Shown here in pieces: positions 1 through 10,654 of a stretch of DNA of 64,000 nt. The stretch is from Arcuatula senhousia (Eukaryota; Mollusca; Bivalvia; Mytilida; Mytilidae): the NCBI GenBank assembly GCA_963971305.1, contig OZ020309.1, positions 6,317,001 through 6,381,000 on the forward strand, in the 5' to 3' direction. Position numbers and translations under genes: made by a program. The notes below the pieces were generated by a model. The model saw only the letters and a program-made list of their open reading frames with translations. It was not told the origin of the DNA and ran no database searches. Every line of letters starts with the position of its first letter. The stretch's first letter is position 1.

Positions 1-90
1 ATTACCCCTTTGGTACATATTTGCATCTTTCAAGATCAATGGATATCTTATTCGAAACCCGGATATTTTAGAATTTAAAGAAAGTATGAT

Positions 91-277
91 CACAGGCGCA
101 TGGGTTCAGGATTTTTTTTTATCAATAATGTGTATATAAAAAATTTCATACTAGTCTATATACTATATTAAAAACGAAAAATATGGAATATGTGCCATAT
201 ATAGTATACAGACGTGTATGGAAATTTTTATTTACACGTTATTTGTAAAAAAAAAATCCTGAACCCAAGCGCCAGTG
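91..277. mobile_element. hAT-type MITE, 187 bp
   Basis: Non-autonomous DNA transposon. The two ends are inverted copies (CACAGGCGCATGGGTTCAGG at the left; the right end is its reverse complement with two mismatches) followed on both sides by runs of T/A. The element is bracketed by a perfect 8-bp direct repeat AGTATGAT at 83-90 and 278-285, the target-site duplication length typical of hAT transposons. There is no coding capacity inside. The superfamily assignment rests on TSD length and TIR style only. Confidence 0.75.
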
Positions 278-924
278 AGTATGATAACAAAAAAAAATCA
301 AAGTTAAACTCTAAAAGCTCTGTAAATTTATTAAAATTATTAATAAAAAACGAATCTTCTTGATTAACTGTATGTAACATTGATTAAGCATCTAAATATA
401 TAATTATCTATACTTATGATGTTTTTGTTTTTATTATTGGAAATATTGTATATATAGTTTTTCACTATACCTCTGTAATATTGGTTGATGAGAATAAAGC
501 TATATATGTGTAGTTACATAGCCTCATTAGCTCTGGTAAACTTGAGATTTATCTTTCTTCCGTAAATGACTCTTTTAAATGTGAAATGACCAGTTTGAGA
601 TGCGAGCACGTGCAGCGATCTCACACTTGTCAATTAACCAATTATGACCGCCGTAACTGATATTGATCGATGATGTCGACCAATGAAATACAATGTTAAA
701 ATACGGTATCAAAATAGATGACCAACTAATCATAAAATGTAAACACTTGTACCTCTGGAGTAGGTACAAAATGTATTTGAACTTTACTTTTATCACCCAA
801 CGAATACTTGGATATCGCGCATTATCGTATCTTTGTTTTCTGTCATAAAATTATATCAAAATTCAATACACCAAAAATATCTATTTTCATATCTATTTTT
901 GTAATGACATTCTAACACTGTTTT

Positions 925-1247
925 ACAAAATAAGAAACGTTAATTGAACACCAAACATGTTTTGTGCCTAATTACAAAAACTCACCTTACATGACTCGAC
1001 ATCAATTCATTCAACGTTTTAATTGCATTACCGAATTTGAGTACGTATTGCATTTCTGAAATTTGTTTAGTAAAGGGCATGAGAATGACGTTTTACCCAA
1101 GTTGTTTATTTATGTTGGACAGCATTTTTTGAACGCGAAGAAGTAATAACGAATATTTTATATAAAGCTGCAAAAATGACTTTTTTGGCTTAAAAGGTAA
1201 GTTTTAGAAGGTACATTTTTATATGTGTATTTCATTCAGTTCAAAAA
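925..1247. repeat. Dispersed repeat, copy 1 (upstream of oxygenase copy A)
   Basis: About 300 bp starting near AACGTTAATTGAACACC and including the motif TTTGAGTACGT. Two further diverged copies lie at 10218-10520 and 27855-28140. All three fall inside or just upstream of the oxygenase locus. No ORF and no clear terminal inverted repeats; nature unknown. The right end of this copy is interrupted by the repeat at 1248-2501 and similarity to the 28 kb copy resumes at about 2505 (GATAGGTTC). Confidence 0.6.
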
Positions 1248-2501
1248 CAAGAGGCTCCCACGAGCCTGAATCGCCCATGCACCTGGTCTTGATGTCAACC
1301 ATATGAAGACCTTTGTATAGCTAAATGAGCTGAATGTTTAAGCAAGAAAAGCTTTTCTCTATCTGCAATAGTGTTCATTCTATAAGCAAAAACACTATTT
1401 TAACTTTAAGGGATCATCTGCAAACTTCGACCCTATGAAGACTTTTGTAGAGCTTAAAGAACTGAATGTTTAAGCAAGCAACAGCTTTTCTCTGTCTGCA
1501 ATATTTTTCATTCTATAGGCCAAAAATACTTTTTTTTCACCTTTTAGATAAGAAGCAAAGGTGTACCAAAGGGGTAATCAGTATCATAAAACCGTAAAGA
1601 CAAAGACAAAACCGGCAGACAAAAAATCATCACAACAAAACAAACCACATAACATAAAAAACACACACACACATAACAACAAAACTGCATTCAGCAACGC
1701 GAACTCAAGTCGAAACGAGAGTGAACTCAGGTGCTCCGGAAGAGTAAGCAGTTCCTGCTTGCTATAGCACACCCGTCACGTTGCCAAAGATCGATTAAGT
1801 GTTGGTCAAATCCGGAAAGGATGACATTACAAAACTCTATGTCAAACCAACATCTGTGCTCATCTAAGAGATAGAAATCCCGTATTTGTATACAAGCACA
1901 TGATGTCGTCCGTAAAATTTCTTGAGTGATGACAACAACCTGGGAGCAACGTACCCCTGTGTTAACAATTTGCTTGTCAGTCGTGTTAGGGGACGTAACC
2001 CCTATAAGGGGTCATCTGACAACTTTGACCCTATGGAAATTTTGTAGAGCTAAATAAGCTGAACATTTAAGCAAGCCACAGCTTTTCTCTTTCAGCAATA
2101 GTTTTCATTCTGAAGGCCAAAACATGCAAAAACGCTATGTTTTCACCATAAGGGATCATCTGACAACTTCGACCAAATTGAGACTTTGGTAGAACTTTTG
2201 ATGCTGAAGCAGTAAGGTGGCATCAGAATTCATCTATCTCTTATACTTTTTGATTTACAGACCAAAGACAGTAAACTGACCCCCTGGTCTATTTTTAGTA
2301 ACGGCAGCCATGTTTTTGATGAATCAAAAATCGAAACACAAGTTTGATGCAGGACACCCCAATAATCATTAATACCAAGTTTCATTAAATTCTTATCTGT
2401 AGTTTCATAGGAGAAGATTTTTGAACAATTGTCTACAGACGACGACGGACGCCAAGTGATGGCAATAGCTCATATAGATCTTCGGTCCAGGTGAGCTAAA
2501 A
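1248..2501 (+). repeat. Hairpin-ended repeat family H1, copy 1
   Basis: Starts CAAGAGGCTCCCA and ends in a hairpin-like GGTCCAGGTGAGCTA plus A-run after a GACGACGACGGACG tract. The body consists of degenerate units of about 150 bp (each with CATCTGACAACTT and TTTAAGCAAGC). The ends are sharp because the flanks (up to about 1247, and from 2502) continue as one block in the related sequence near 28.1 kb. The left arm of its terminal hairpin has decayed (CTCATATAGATC). A PLE tail is nested at about 1549-1960. No protein-coding capacity. Confidence 0.7.
1549..1960 (-). mobile_element. Penelope-like element 3' end (nested, family 2)
   Basis: Read on the minus strand this matches the 3' coding end and tail of the PLE copy at 34005-35300: the region around CCGTAAAATTT, then the tail with GCTATAGCAAGCAGG, CTCTTCCGGAGCACCTGA and the end near CCTTTGGTACAC. 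It is inserted inside the H1 repeat at 1248-2501. Severely 5'-truncated. Short open frames here are chance ORFs in the tail. Confidence 0.65.
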
Positions 2502-2504
2502 ATC

Positions 2505-2690
2505 AAAATGGATAGGTTCTGTGTCTTTATAAGAAATTAAACGAAAAGAGACTGCCAATGACGTTACATAAAATGAATTATAAAAATGATTAGCTTGTAT
2601 GTGTACTTAAAAGTTTATAAAATATAGGCTGACACGAAGTCGCATATCATTAAAGTTCATTAGGTTTTGCGAATCATTTTGTCGAGTAAG
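2505..2690 (+). promoter_or_regulatory. Core promoter and non-coding first exon of oxygenase copy A (predicted)
   Basis: A TATA-like TATAAAATA sits at 2616-2624. About 20-30 bp downstream begins a stretch (near GGCTGACACGAAGTCGCATA) that is conserved with 19226-19329 upstream of copy C. Both stretches end in GAGTAAG followed by a consensus donor (GTAAGC at 2691 here, GTGAGC at 19330 there) and both are followed by similar intron sequence. The likeliest reading is a 5' untranslated exon spliced over about 4.8 kb to the coding exon at 7531. Transcript start not observable. Confidence 0.5.
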
Positions 2691-2934
2691 GTAAGCTTTA
2701 TTATGTTTTAAACATATTAAGAAGACTTTGTGCCCATATATTCTCACTTACTAATACAAGATCTATGATCCTTGGTAAAATCAAAATTACCAAATATCAA
2801 AGATGAAAAGACAAACAAGGCAAAGACGCACTAGATTAATTGAACATTGCAATGATCCCGAGGTATAACAGGTACTTGAACAAGAATTATTTGGCCCAAA
2901 ATCAATCTGCCTTTCCATTGCGACTTAAAGCTCC

Positions 2935-3050
2935 GGTGGTAACACAAAACACAACGCTGTTGTCACTCCTATGAACACGCGAATCGGGTCAGGCATTTTT
3001 TACTAACCTTGATAAGTATTTCTCTTATAATTTTCTGAAATTTGCAGACG
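2935..3050. repeat. Inverted repeat partner of 7110-7240
   Basis: Contains ACACGCGAATCGGG and TTTTTACTAACC and a stretch to about 3050; the reverse complement of 7110-7240 carries the same order of motifs with moderate divergence. A weaker third copy starts near 14945. The pair flanks about 4 kb of copy A intron 1, including a PLE. Could be two independent insertions in opposite orientation; no coding content. Confidence 0.45.
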
Positions 3051-3489
3051 AAAACCTTATTTTTATAAATTTCAAACAAAATCATAATGTATTTTTCCTT
3101 TCTTTTATAACTTGGTTGATCAACATCGATACATCTTATCTCCTTGCATCAACTCAATTTATAAAGTGCATGGAATAACTCATGCACTGAATCAAATATA
3201 CAAAACCATTTTCACGTTTAAAAAATGACAAAAAGGGGATGTAAGTAAAACTATATTTACAATATTTTGTGTAAATGATTGGTTTAAACACATATTTTAA
3301 TTTTAACTGCCGAAATGCATTTAAAATGTCTTTAAAACCAAAAAACTAAAACACCAAGCGATGGATTTTTAATAAACTCATGCGAATGAAAATATATTTT
3401 TTACTAAAACGCTTAGTATTTTTCTTATGCCTGCAGACGATTTTACTTAAACCCAAACTACAGATAAATGTATGTGAATCTAAAAAAGC

Positions 3490-5645
3490 TAACTTAGCCA
3501 AATTATTGGTATTACTATGGGTACTAATTGTGCGCCACTTATAGCCGACCTTTTCCTATACTGTTATGAATTACAATTTATGGCTAAATTACAAAAAGAC
3601 CCAAACAAACAGAACCTAATCGAAACTTTCAATTATACTTGTAGATATTTAGATGCCATTCTTGCACTCAACAATCCAAATTTTCTAATTTTATAACAGA
3701 TATCTATCCTTCTGAATTAACCTTGATCAAATCTAACGTCACCGGTGATAGATGTCCTTTTTTAGATTTAGATTTAAGTATTATTGACGGAAAATTACAA
3801 ATCAAAGTATATGATAAGCATGACGACTTTACCTTCCCTATTATAAATTCCCTTTTTCTTGAAGGAGATGTTCCACTAGCGCCACCATACGGGGTTTACA
3901 TTTAGTAAGATATGCTCAGATCTGCAGTGGTGTTTCTGATTTTAATAATAAAAACCGTTTTATTACTGAAAAATTATTAAAACAAGGTTATCGATACCAT
4001 AAATTAGTAAAAACTTTTTCTAAATTCTTCCACATATATCGATCTCTTATTGAAAAATTTAATTGTACACGTCATTTTCTTATAGTGAAAGGAATATCAC
4101 ATCCTGAATTTTATGGTAATGTTTTTATAAAGCTCACAAATTTAAAAGCAATCCATTAGAAATGAAAAATTGGCTTCAAAATTTATTACGGAAAGGATAT
4201 GAATTGAATACATGTATCTTGGTTAAATCTTTGAATTTAGTGTTTTTTGGCAGAACTATTGATAACTTATGGAAGCCCATTAGTGCCAAATAAGACTGAA
4301 ACTTTTTTTATTTATCAGTAGACCACCACTTAATAAATGGCGGCCGCCAGATAATTATCTGGCGGCCGCGACTTACTATCTAGCGGCCGCCACTTATTAT
4401 ATGGCGACCGCCACTTATTAACTGGCGGCCGCCACATAAAATTATCTGGCGGCCGCCACTTAATTTATCTGGCGGCCGCCACTTATTATATGGCGACCGC
4501 CACATAATTATATGGCGACCGCCACTTATTATTTGGCGGCCGCTACATAATTTATCTGGCGGCCGCCACTTAATTTAACTCGCGGCCGCCAAGTGGCGGC
4601 GGCCAGAAAATTAAGTGGCGGCCGCCAGATAAATTAAGTGGCGGCCGCCAGATAAATTATGTAGCGGCCTCCAAATAATAAGTGGCGGCCGCCATATAAT
4701 TATGTGGCGGTCGCCATATAATAAGTGGCGGCCGCCAGATAATTAAGTGGCGGCCGCCAGATAAATTAAGTGGCGGCCGCCAGATAATTTTATGTGGCGG
4801 CCGCCAGTTAATAAGTGGCGGTCGCCATATAATAATTGGCGGCCGCTAGATAGTAAGTCGCGGCCGCCAAATAATTAACTGGCGGTCGCCATTTATTAAG
4901 TGGCGGTCTCCTGATAAATCAAAATGTTTCAGTCTTATTTGGCACTAATGGGCTTCCATAATAACTTGATACTTGCTTTAAAACTTCCATAAACGTTTTT
5001 ACTATTGTCATTTTTAAGCATTATAGCGATCAAGCGTGTCGGTTTTGTGTGATGACACTTCACTAAATAATTTTTGTTTGAAGTGTTGTGTCGGATTTAA
5101 AGTCGATACGTTTGATTTTTTTTACATCAGTCGATTGATGATTCTCAGCTAGCTGTCAGTAACACTGAGTGTTCTATAGAGAGTTCCTTTACCGTCCTTT
5201 TGTTTGTTCTTGTTTTTTGTCTTATGTTCTCTCTAGGGGAATTGGACTTTGATCGATTTGATTTTTATTGTGTGTTTAGTTTCTGTGCTTTGTCTAGGAA
5301 TATTGATAGGGGAATGGTTTGGCCCAAAAAACTAGTTTAACCCCGCCGCATATTACATGTGCCTGTCCTAAGCCAGGAATCTTTGACAAAGCTTTCGTTT
5401 GTACTTGTCTTTTTGATGTTTTCTGTTCCTTGTCTAAGAAGGGGGTCTATCTGTGACTATTTCAGGGCTGGATTTGAATTATATGCATTTTATTTAGACC
5501 ATGGGCCGATTGCAGAACCGCGAGCAGTGCCAAATGGCCTCGTTGAAGGCTGCTGGTGGTTGTCCATTGTAGTTTTTTCTAAATTGCCGTTTAATTGTTG
5601 GCTGTGTCGGGTACACTTATTCCACATCTCATTATTTTCTATTAA
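3490..5645 (+). mobile_element. Penelope-like element, family 1, 5'-truncated copy
   Basis: Encodes the second half of a PLE reverse transcriptase on the plus strand: the fingers/palm segment GITMGTNCAPLIADLFLYCY at about 3505-3565, then the palm catalytic segment, then a downstream segment at 3723-3905 (FLDLDLSI, DKHDDFTFP). The catalytic box reads YLDA instead of Y-x-D-D, so a metal-binding Asp is lost, and later frames are broken by stops. The 3' non-coding end runs to about 5645 and matches the end of the copy at 38045-42245. A foldback element is inserted at 4269-4960. Dead on arrival by truncation and mutation. Confidence 0.85.
4269..4960. mobile_element. GC-rich foldback element made of NotI-like palindromes
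   Basis: About 690 bp that reads as one huge inverted repeat. Ends are ATGGAAGCCCATTAGTGCCA and its complement; a 7-bp target duplication ATAACTT flanks it (4262-4268 and 4961-4967), and the uninterrupted site is visible in the other PLE copy near 38.73 kb. Each arm consists of units of about 18-25 bp built on GGCGGCCGCC plus an AT-rich spacer (ACTTAATTTATCT-like); variants include GGCGACCGCC and GGCGGTCGCC, mirrored between arms. The centre is near 4590. No ORF. Strikingly GC-rich against an AT-rich background. Confidence 0.85.
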
Positions 5646-5849
5646 AATGAAAATTTATGCATTTGTTCCACATCTCATCACGTTCACTCAAAAGGTTTTC
5701 AATATTGATTTACTAATCTTGCATTTTAATGAACATGTACTACTTTTGGCATAGATTGCCTATTTTCTATTTTGTACGAAGCATAATTTAAACCTTTCAA
5801 AATCGATCCCCGGCTTGTCAGAATCTGTAGGTCCTCAATATTTCGGTGA

Positions 5850-6045
5850 GAAAGATGCAAAAAGGCACCAATGGGGCATTCGATTGTTCAAAAGTTCGAA
5901 AGGGCAACGACGAAACCGGTAAACACGAACAAGAACAGCACGAAGAAACACAAAACACAAAATCAGCCAAACGGAAATCAACAACGCGAGCTCAAGTTGT
6001 TACAAGAGTGAACTCAGGTGCTCTGGAAGAGTAAGCGTTTTCTGC
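5850..6045 (-). mobile_element. PLE family 2 tail relic
   Basis: On the minus strand this carries the tail order seen at 35034-35300: CTCTTCCAGAGCACCTGA, GAGTTCACTCTTG, then the GTTTACCGGTTTC region and CCCCATTGGTGCC. No coding part is attached. The plus-strand open frame across it is a by-product. Confidence 0.5.
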
Positions 6046-6049
6046 CTGT

Positions 6050-7100
6050 CGTGTTGCTAATTTGGTGTTGAAAAAAGGAAATTAGAATCCCCACATTTTG
6101 CCGGGATTTTTCCGCGTCTTTGTCCAAAATTCAATACAAATTTGATTTGTTTCAGCACTGCATGCTTTTGATGAAGGATCCGGGTTTTTTTTCATGCATT
6201 TAACAAATTTCATGTCTTTCAACTATGGTTTGAAAGTCAATATTGCACCCCAAACCAACAAAGTTCGAGAAGGTAAGTCATATCCAACACCGAGGATATT
6301 GGAGGTTTGTTGGTAAATTCGTGTCAGACAAGTTTGATGACCTGACTTATGATTATTCTCGAGGACTTCTGTGTTTCATTTTTTTTAGACGAGACTTTTT
6401 TCGATGTAGTTTCCATAAGCTCTGGAAAAAGCGAATCAGTTGTTATACATGAAATATATCAACTGGAGCTGACGGAATGTTGCTACACAAGAAGAGAAGG
6501 TCGATAATTAGAAAGTTTAAGTCATCACGTTTGCCATAGGGCTTTCTTAAAAGTCTTTCTTGTGTGTCTATATCAAGATGTAGATCTAATTGGGAAGCAG
6601 ACTTCCTAGAATCCGTTGTATCCTTTATCTATTTATCTATATTCCTTTTGATTGCCAAAATTACTAAATAAAATCATTTACAAGAGGACATGTCCAACTG
6701 AAACAAGGCGATTGTCTCATATGTTTTCATTGCTCAAAGATTAACAAGAGAATTCACTTGCATGCATCATTTATTATAATAAAAATCGGTCGCCTTTCAG
6801 ACAAATACTACGCGCGTTTACATAAAATAAGTCGCACTTAATCATTGACTTGAACGATATCTCATTAGGCCCTAAATTGTTACAAGTAATGTTGTGAATG
6901 TTGACAAATATGTTCAATGATAAAAATGTGTAAAAATTCGGAATTTACAGTATAAATTGAAGTAATTAGTCATTGCGGACAACTGATAATTGCGAACGCA
7001 ATAATGAAAAATGCCGAAAACAATGCACGAACATTCCTCATTTTATATACAACTAGAACTATAATACTAAGCAAGAAAATAAAATAGCTGCCGTTCATAA
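6050..7100. other. Copy A intron 1, no recognisable feature
   Basis: AT-rich unique-looking sequence between repeat relics. Short open frames are present (for example 6243-6452) but show no splice-consistent or family-like sequence. Nothing supported here. Confidence 0.5.
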
Positions 7101-7109
7101 TGTCTTTCA

Positions 7110-7240
7110 TTCCAAAATACTGTAAACAGTCGTCTAATATTTCCCATAATACATTAGATTGAAAGAAAAATACTTATCCAGGTTAGTAAAAATTACCTGG
7201 CCCGATTCGCGTGTTGCTAAGAGTGGTTGTGAAACAGTGA
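7110..7240. repeat. Inverted repeat partner of 2935-3050
   Basis: Reverse-complement relative of the stretch at 2935-3050, sharing ACACGCGAATCGGG-like and ACTAACC motifs on the minus strand. Lies about 300 bp upstream of the first coding exon of oxygenase copy A. Confidence 0.45.
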
Positions 7241-8093
7241 TTTACTTGCTTAGTGTACATGTCTTATATACATATGATTTTTTTAGAGCGTACAAATAAT
7301 ATTGAAAAAGTCTTAATCTCCAGTAAAATTTATCAATGGCCATACAGCGCATAGAAATTAATTGCAGTTGGAGTTAACATTGGTGTTGTGGTCTCATGTT
7401 CATTTACTCCATATCCTTTCATTTATTGTATAATTTTATGACACTTGTTATAAATATATAAGTATATCAATTCGAAATATACTAGAATACGTTCGTAAAT
7501 AAGATATTTTCTTTTTTCCTATTATACAGCATGTCTTTACCCGTAATAAATTTTGAGGAATATTCTTTGGACAAGGACACAGCTCCTAATGACCTGAGTG
7601 CTCTTGGAAGACAATTTCGTCAGGCGTTTGAAACCATCGGAGTTTGTTACTTAATTGACCATGGGATCCCAGATGACATGGTAAAGGCTTCGCGTTGATA
7701 GTTTTCACTCTGTCCCGTCAAATTTGTGTGAACGCTTAGACATCAAAGGGTTTTATTCTGACGTTTAAGACATTTGATAAAATATAGTTTGAGAATTTGC
7801 ATATCAGATTTTTTGATCAACTCAATTAGATAGTTTTGCGACAATTTTAAATTTTGCCGATGTCCGTAAACAGTTGGTTCAGTGTTTCACGGCTTTGTCC
7901 TTTTTTACTGTCCTAATTGTACTTTTTTTCCTGTACACTCGCGAATTGTCCTTATATAACACTTCCAATTGAAAATTCAATTTTCAATTTATGCATATAT
8001 GAACAAAATTAAAAAAAATTTTTGGTTGTCATTATATTGTTCATAATGATCAGTATTTTCAAAAAATTCTTCGATTATTTTTTTTCGCAAACT

Positions 8094-8415
8094 TTAAGAC
8101 TCGTTTGTCTGGCAATGTAGCAGAAAATGAGCTTCGTCCTCTACCACATTGCAAGAAACACATAATATTTGCTCTCTATGGACTTTTAAGCATCTACCCT
8201 TTTCTATAGCTAAATTATGGTCGCACATTCGGATTTTTGTGAGGACCCTTCTTGATTCAAAATCTTTATATAAGAGATAAAATTCTTTATTTAAATCTTC
8301 TTTTATATTTTCATATAAGTATGTTTTATTATTTTCCTTCAGTAAATCAAGTTTGTTCTGATATATTCTCTGATACCATTCATTAAAAATGTTTTTTGAA
8401 TTTGATTTTTTGATT
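8094..8415 (-). mobile_element. LINE (non-LTR retrotransposon) C-terminal ORF fragment
   Basis: Minus-strand translation gives about 107 residues ending at a TAA (8096-8094) with the C-terminal zinc-knuckle pattern C-x-x-C, VEDEAHFLLHC, preceded by LAIEKGR and an N-terminal NEWYQR. This arrangement is typical of the region after the reverse transcriptase in non-LTR element ORF2 proteins. No RT motif remains. It occupies the place where exon 2 of oxygenase copy A would be expected. Confidence 0.65.
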
Positions 8416-8563
8416 TTTAAGTTTTCAGCTTAGTTTTATTGTTACTTATAAAAAGTAACACTGAAAATTTAGATTTCGTTTATCTTATTCAAATAACCAA
8501 ATTTGTCTCGAACACTCAGGTTTTTATAATAAACCATTTGACACAATCTTTATATTTTTAACC

Positions 8564-8636
8564 AAGTTGTACATTTCTGTTCAAGTTTGGTAGTTGAAAA
8601 TCCCCCAGACTACAAGGAAACATAAATGTACAACTT
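8564..8636 (+). repeat. Captured exon-3 fragment inside a perfect 13-bp inverted repeat
   Basis: A roughly 40-nt copy of oxygenase exon 3 (TTGGTAGTTGAAAATCCCCC through AAGGAAACAT) lies between AAGTTGTACATTT (8564-8576) and its exact reverse complement AAATGTACAACTT (8624-8636). The copy runs into a TAA and lacks a usable donor. The genuine exon 3 is 490 bp downstream at 9080. Confidence 0.8.
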
Positions 8637-8638
8637 AG

Positions 8639-8960
8639 GGGGGGGGGGGGGTCAATGATATTGTCACAAAATGGCCCTCCCTTTCATGAAATATCACTGA
8701 CCCCCAACATGTATTACCTGGTATATGAACCTAAACCTAAGTTGTTTATGCGTAAAATATAGGTTGCAGTGACCTTATTTCCAGTGGGTGGTGTCGTGCT
8801 GCTAAAAACGCATCTAGTGGTGAAATATCATTGACCCGAAAAATGGGTCTTCAATAAGAACTTAAATAAAGTGTTACGGACGGACGGACGGACGGACGGG
8901 CGGACGGACGAGGGTGGAACTATATGTCCAATCCACATGTGTGGTCGGGCCAGAAAAGTG
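8639..8960. repeat. Poly-G run and (CGGA)n microsatellite repeat block
   Basis: A run of about 12 G begins at 8638. A CGGACGGACGGA tract follows at about 8877-8911, then sequence to GGTCGGGCCAGAAAA. The order microsatellite, short dyad, A-rich end resembles the hairpin-ended repeats elsewhere in the window, but the dyad here is imperfect. Confidence 0.5.
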
Positions 8961-9361
8961 AAATAGCAAATGTGTCTAAAAGACACGGATGTCAAATTTG
9001 ACACCCCCTCCCCCTTCCATTTTTTAACACAGTTGTGTTTCTTCGTAAAATTCCATCGAATTTCTAATTTCTGTTTTAGGTTGGTAGTTGAAAATCCCCC
9101 AGACTACAAGGAAACATGGAATGCACAGTATTACCAGGAAGATAAAGTAACGTATGACTAAAAGTTAAGATACCGGTCAGTGGCTTAAAATGACATGTAT
9201 TTATAAAAATAAAAAGAGAATTTACTATACTTTTTTGAGAAACTGGGGTTAGTCAGTTTAAAATGATACATGACATTTGCGACAGGAGACGAAGGGTGCA
9301 TACATCCTCTCCAAAAGGAGATTTTAATCTAATTTTGACCAATAATCCTCAATTGTTGTGT

Positions 9362-9780
9362 TCCAACGTCATTACCGGATCCTAAGATCGCAATGGAAGA
9401 GGGAGGTTTGGCGCCATAAATCCTGGTTTAACCCACCATTTCGTTTGAAATGCCTGTACCAAGGGGCTCCCGCAGGGTACCCCCCTGAGGTCGCAAGGTC
9501 GCTTTTAAAAGGGACATGAGGTCGCAAGGTCGCCTTTAAAAGGCATATTTTGGCGGAGGTCGCAGGTCGTTTTTTTGGCATAGGTTGATTTTATGAAGTG
9601 TAGGTCGGAAGTCGCCCTTAAAAAGCCCTCAGGTCGCAGGTCGTTTTTAACCCTGCTGGAGCCACTACCAAGTCAGGACCATTGCGATCAACCAATTCTC
9701 CGGTATGACTGATTCGTTTTTGTCATTTTCTCTGGACTATGAGATTGATCATTCAAGTTCGGTAGTTTTGTTATTACCTT
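9362..9780 (-). repeat. Dispersed repeat U1, copy 1, split by a MITE
   Basis: Reverse complement of 22715-22905 at high identity on both sides of an insertion (9464-9665). Shared markers include GGATCCTAAGATCGCAATGG and GGTTTAACCCACCATTTCG. No coding sequence. Confidence 0.7.
9464..9665. mobile_element. hAT-like MITE, 202 bp, with GGTCGC internal repeats
   Basis: Terminal inverted repeats GGGCTCCCGCAGGGT and the complement of CCCTGCTGGAGCCAC. Flanked by TACCAAG on both sides (9457-9463 and 9666-9672). The sister repeat at 22.8 kb has a single uninterrupted copy of this site, so the insertion is directly visible. Interior is a local array of AGGTCGCAAGGTCGC-type units alternating with CTTTTAAAAG. 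Confidence 0.8.
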
Positions 9781-9984
9781 TATTTGTTATCACAAATTTG
9801 ACAACTTTAGCAATAACGCCACCTCTTAAATAAAACTTTGGATCCGTCAAGGTTTTATACTCTTGTTTTTCTTTGTAAGCTACTTGAAAAACATAGAACC
9901 TATCAATTTTGCATTTGTTTTTAAACATAATAAATTCACACTGTATGAAGAAAACAGTGTAAACAAGAGTTAACACCTATGCAT

Positions 9985-10206
9985 GTTTCGCCTGCTGGCA
10001 CCATTGGAATACCTACATTTAGTTGTTTGGCTTCCCATGTCGAACTTTTTTGGTTGCGAGTACTTTTCGTTTTTCAATACTCTTTGGTTTTGACATTCCA
10101 ATGTTTAGATTCAAATGATGAGGATGATGAGGATGAGAGGTTACTCCTTGAAATATGCATATACAGCATAACCAAATTACCCGTTTTATACCCATTTAGG
10201 TCACTA
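9985..10206 (+). repeat. R2 repeat with degenerate hammerhead-like fold, copy 1
   Basis: Shares with 15040-15190, 15355-15550 and 53835-54050 the order CGAAC..TTTTGG, GAGTACTTTT, TGACCTTCCAATG-like, GAGAGGTTACTCCTTGAAA, CAGCATAACC. Here the 5' half of the putative catalytic core reads AGGATGA rather than CTGATGA, amid a GATGAG expansion, so this copy should be inactive. Stem II (GAGG/CCTT), GAAA and the stem III stretch TATGCATATA with CAGCAT are kept. Confidence 0.6.
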
Positions 10207-10217
10207 TTAACAAAATA

Positions 10218-10520
10218 AGTAAATAGAACGTTAATTGAACACCAAACAATTACATAAACTAACATTATCGTGCTTGACATCATTTCATTCAACGAATTTG
10301 AGTACGTGGTGGATAACTGAAATGTGTTTAGTGAAGGGCATGTGAATGACGGTTGCCCAAAGTTGTTGATTTATGCTGGACAATACTCATTCAACACAAA
10401 AAATTAATAACAATTATTTTATGTAAAGCTGCAAATATTCGTCTTTTTGTGCTGGTAAAGGTTAGTTATAGAAGGTATATTTTTCATTATATGTGTATTT
10501 GATCCAGTTGTAAAATGCAA
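10218..10520. repeat. Dispersed repeat, copy 2 (copy A intron)
   Basis: Diverged relative of 925-1247, again starting AACGTTAATTGAACACC, ending just upstream of oxygenase exon 4 of copy A at 10547. Confidence 0.6.
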
Positions 10521-10654
10521 ATTTGATAAGTTAAATTCACTTTTAGATATGGCCGTCGGAAGAAATGAAGACATCTTTGAACGCTTTGATGGGTCAAGGT
10601 CATCGTTTGGCTGTAAGGATTCTTGACGTCATTACTGAAGGTCTTGGTATCCAG

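Noticed and set aside
1584..1772. Minus-strand frame with KQELLTLPEHLSS, recurring near 24.4 kb
   Set aside because: It recurs because it lies in the conserved non-coding tail of PLE family 2; downstream sequence differs between copies and no start or domain is shared.
4330..4920. Regularly spaced short palindromic repeats looking like a CRISPR array
   Set aside because: Eukaryotic context, spacers are AT-rich variants of one another, arms mirror each other and the block has TIRs and a target duplication. It is a foldback transposon.
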